From Acidimicrobiaceae bacterium (GTDB taxonomy: Bacteria; Actinomycetota; Acidimicrobiia; Acidimicrobiales; Acidimicrobiaceae), in the NCBI GenBank assembly GCA_013044415.1, contig JABEUO010000163.1, positions 1 through 6,398 on the forward strand: a stretch of 6,398 nt of DNA. The letters run 5' to 3'. The stretch's first letter is position 1; every line of letters starts with the position of its first letter. Positions 5,811-6,398 of the stretch are shown here, piece after piece. The translations under genes and the position numbers were made by a program. The notes below the pieces were generated by a model that saw only the letters and a list, made by a program, of their open reading frames with translations, made no database searches and had not been told where the DNA came from.

Positions 5811-6113
5811 TTAGCCCTGAACTGCGTTATTAGCTTTCAGTCGAAGCTTTAGCTTCAGTGGAGTTCCCTCTTGTGCGAGGCGGTTTTCGATCTGGGATCG
5901 CTTCATTCTAAAAAGGGTGAGTGTTTGCACGCTAAAGACCGATACTTCGACCGATTCATCGGTCACTTTTTCGATGGCAAAACTAGAGGTGAACTGGGAG
6001 CCAACGATATCTTTGAGCACTTCAGAGATACTTTCATACTCTGAAGAGGGTCTGATTTCCAACCATGACTCGATCCTTTGAAGTGCGATTTGAATCGGCT
6101 TCAATTCACCCAT
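5811..6113 (-). CDS. DUF721/DciA-like protein (probable replicative-helicase operator)
   Basis: This 100-residue protein sits between recF and gyrB, where actinobacteria carry a DUF721 gene (Rv0004 in M. tuberculosis). That family was renamed DciA after it was shown to act with the replicative helicase DnaB in bacteria lacking DnaC/DnaI loaders. Visible family features are an N-terminal helix, the core IVGSQFTSSFAIEKVTDESV (36-55), a hydrophobic strand EVSVFSVQTLTLFRM (56-70) and a basic C-terminal strand LKLKLRLK (86-93). The conserved W-x-x-IVG motif reads L33-K-D-IVG, so the Trp is missing. The protein is short, and mycobacterial members have a long extra N-terminus. ATG at 6111-6113 lies 5 nt after the recF stop, with GGAAGG inside the recF end as a likely ribosome binding site, so it is translationally linked to recF. 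Identification rests on position and weak motif similarity. Confidence 0.75.
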   Translation of the reverse strand: MGELKPIQIALQRIESWLEIRPSSEYESISEVLKDIVGSQFTSSFAIEKVTDESVEVSVFSVQTLTLFRMKRSQIENRLAQEGTPLKLKLRLKANNAVQG

Positions 6114-6118
6114 CTAAT

Positions 6119-6398
6119 TCAGCCTTCCAGGCGTCCACCATTTACACAAACCACCTTCGCCACGCTATCTACCCCATTCGGAAGGGAGGTAGCGCTAAGG
6201 AGAATCTGCCCCTCCGGTATTAGCTCAAGAAGGCTCTTGGACCTATTTGCGTCTAATTCCGACAAGATATCGTCCAATAGGACTATCGGTGTCTCCTTTG
6301 CCACCTCTTCAAGAAGTCGACACATGGCGGCTTTAATTACGTAAGAGATCGTACGTTGCTCTCCTTGGGAGGCACAAGCCCTCGCCGGCATCTTAGCC
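6119..6398 (-). CDS. recF: DNA replication and repair protein RecF, C-terminal part
   Basis: The last 92 codons of recF are present, and the frame is open through the right edge, so most of the gene lies outside. RecF is an SMC-like ABC ATPase that binds gapped DNA with RecO and RecR and helps load RecA. The fragment carries the ABC signature ASQGEQRT, then Walker B LLDDILSELD with the D-loop, followed by the usual GQILLSAT strand and a C-terminal end VVCVNGGRLEG. The signature is the common SQGEQR form rather than the divergent SHGESWS-type of mycobacteria. The Walker A motif is expected outside the window. The ATG at 6389-6391 is internal, because Ala-Lys codons continue upstream in frame. 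The stop TGA (6119-6121) is 5 nt before the DUF721 start. Confidence 0.96.
   Translation of the reverse strand, partial: AKMPARACASQGEQRTISYVIKAAMCRLLEEVAKETPIVLLDDILSELDANRSKSLLELIPEGQILLSATSLPNGVDSVAKVVCVNGGRLEG

Noticed and set aside
5799..5813. T-run just after the DUF721 stop codon as an intrinsic terminator
   Set aside because: TTTTT follows the stop, but no stable stem precedes it.
1..6398. CRISPR array, transposon or other defence or mobile system
   Set aside because: There is no spaced repeat series, transposase or integrase; apart from the partial toxin gene the window is standard core-genome content.

Overview
This window is a stretch of the conserved replication-initiation neighbourhood of an actinobacterial chromosome. 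All genes read leftward, on the minus strand. In the direction of transcription the order is recF (3' end only), a DUF721/DciA-type gene, gyrB, gyrA, a small DUF3566 membrane-protein gene, tRNA-Ile(GAU), tRNA-Ala(UGC), then the 5' part of a HigB/RelE-family toxin gene cut by the left edge. The run recF - DUF721 - gyrB - gyrA - DUF3566 - tRNA-Ile - tRNA-Ala is the classic actinobacterial arrangement, also found in Mycobacterium, and dnaN, dnaA and oriC are expected beyond the right edge. Base composition looks close to 50% GC, low for the phylum. The GyrB and GyrA sequences look to me most like Acidimicrobiia (an Acidithrix/Ferrithrix-like relative would fit), but that is an impression, not a search result.

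Region by region: 6119-6398 holds the RecF C-terminus. 5811-6113 holds a short DUF721 (DciA-like) protein that starts 5 nt after recF stops. 5677-5810 is a 134-nt gyrB leader with a perfect inverted repeat. 3709-5676 is gyrB, and 1171-3630 is gyrA with a TTG start and a strong ribosome binding site. Between them lies a 15-bp tandem duplication of the gyrB stop region. 1029-1170 is a leader with a plausible promoter and a hairpin. 600-1028 encodes a two-helix membrane protein. The tRNAs lie at 510-583 and 422-494. 224-421 has no gene but holds hairpins, an 11-bp direct repeat and a leaderless-type promoter. 1-223 is the toxin gene.

Functionally, GyrA and GyrB assemble into the A2B2 gyrase that supercoils DNA. 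RecF acts in gap repair and fork protection, and DUF721/DciA proteins serve as replicative-helicase operators or loaders. This is therefore a replication and topology cluster followed by translation genes. The toxin gene next to the tRNA pair is the only accessory-looking element.

No new multi-gene system is visible. The most interesting signals are single residues in otherwise standard enzymes: Asn at the GyrB position where Asp-to-Asn gives quinolone resistance elsewhere, Ala in place of the Met just before the GyrA active-site Arg-Tyr pair, and loss of the conserved Trp in the DUF721 protein. The other signals are the tRNA-adjacent toxin and several small structures in the leaders.
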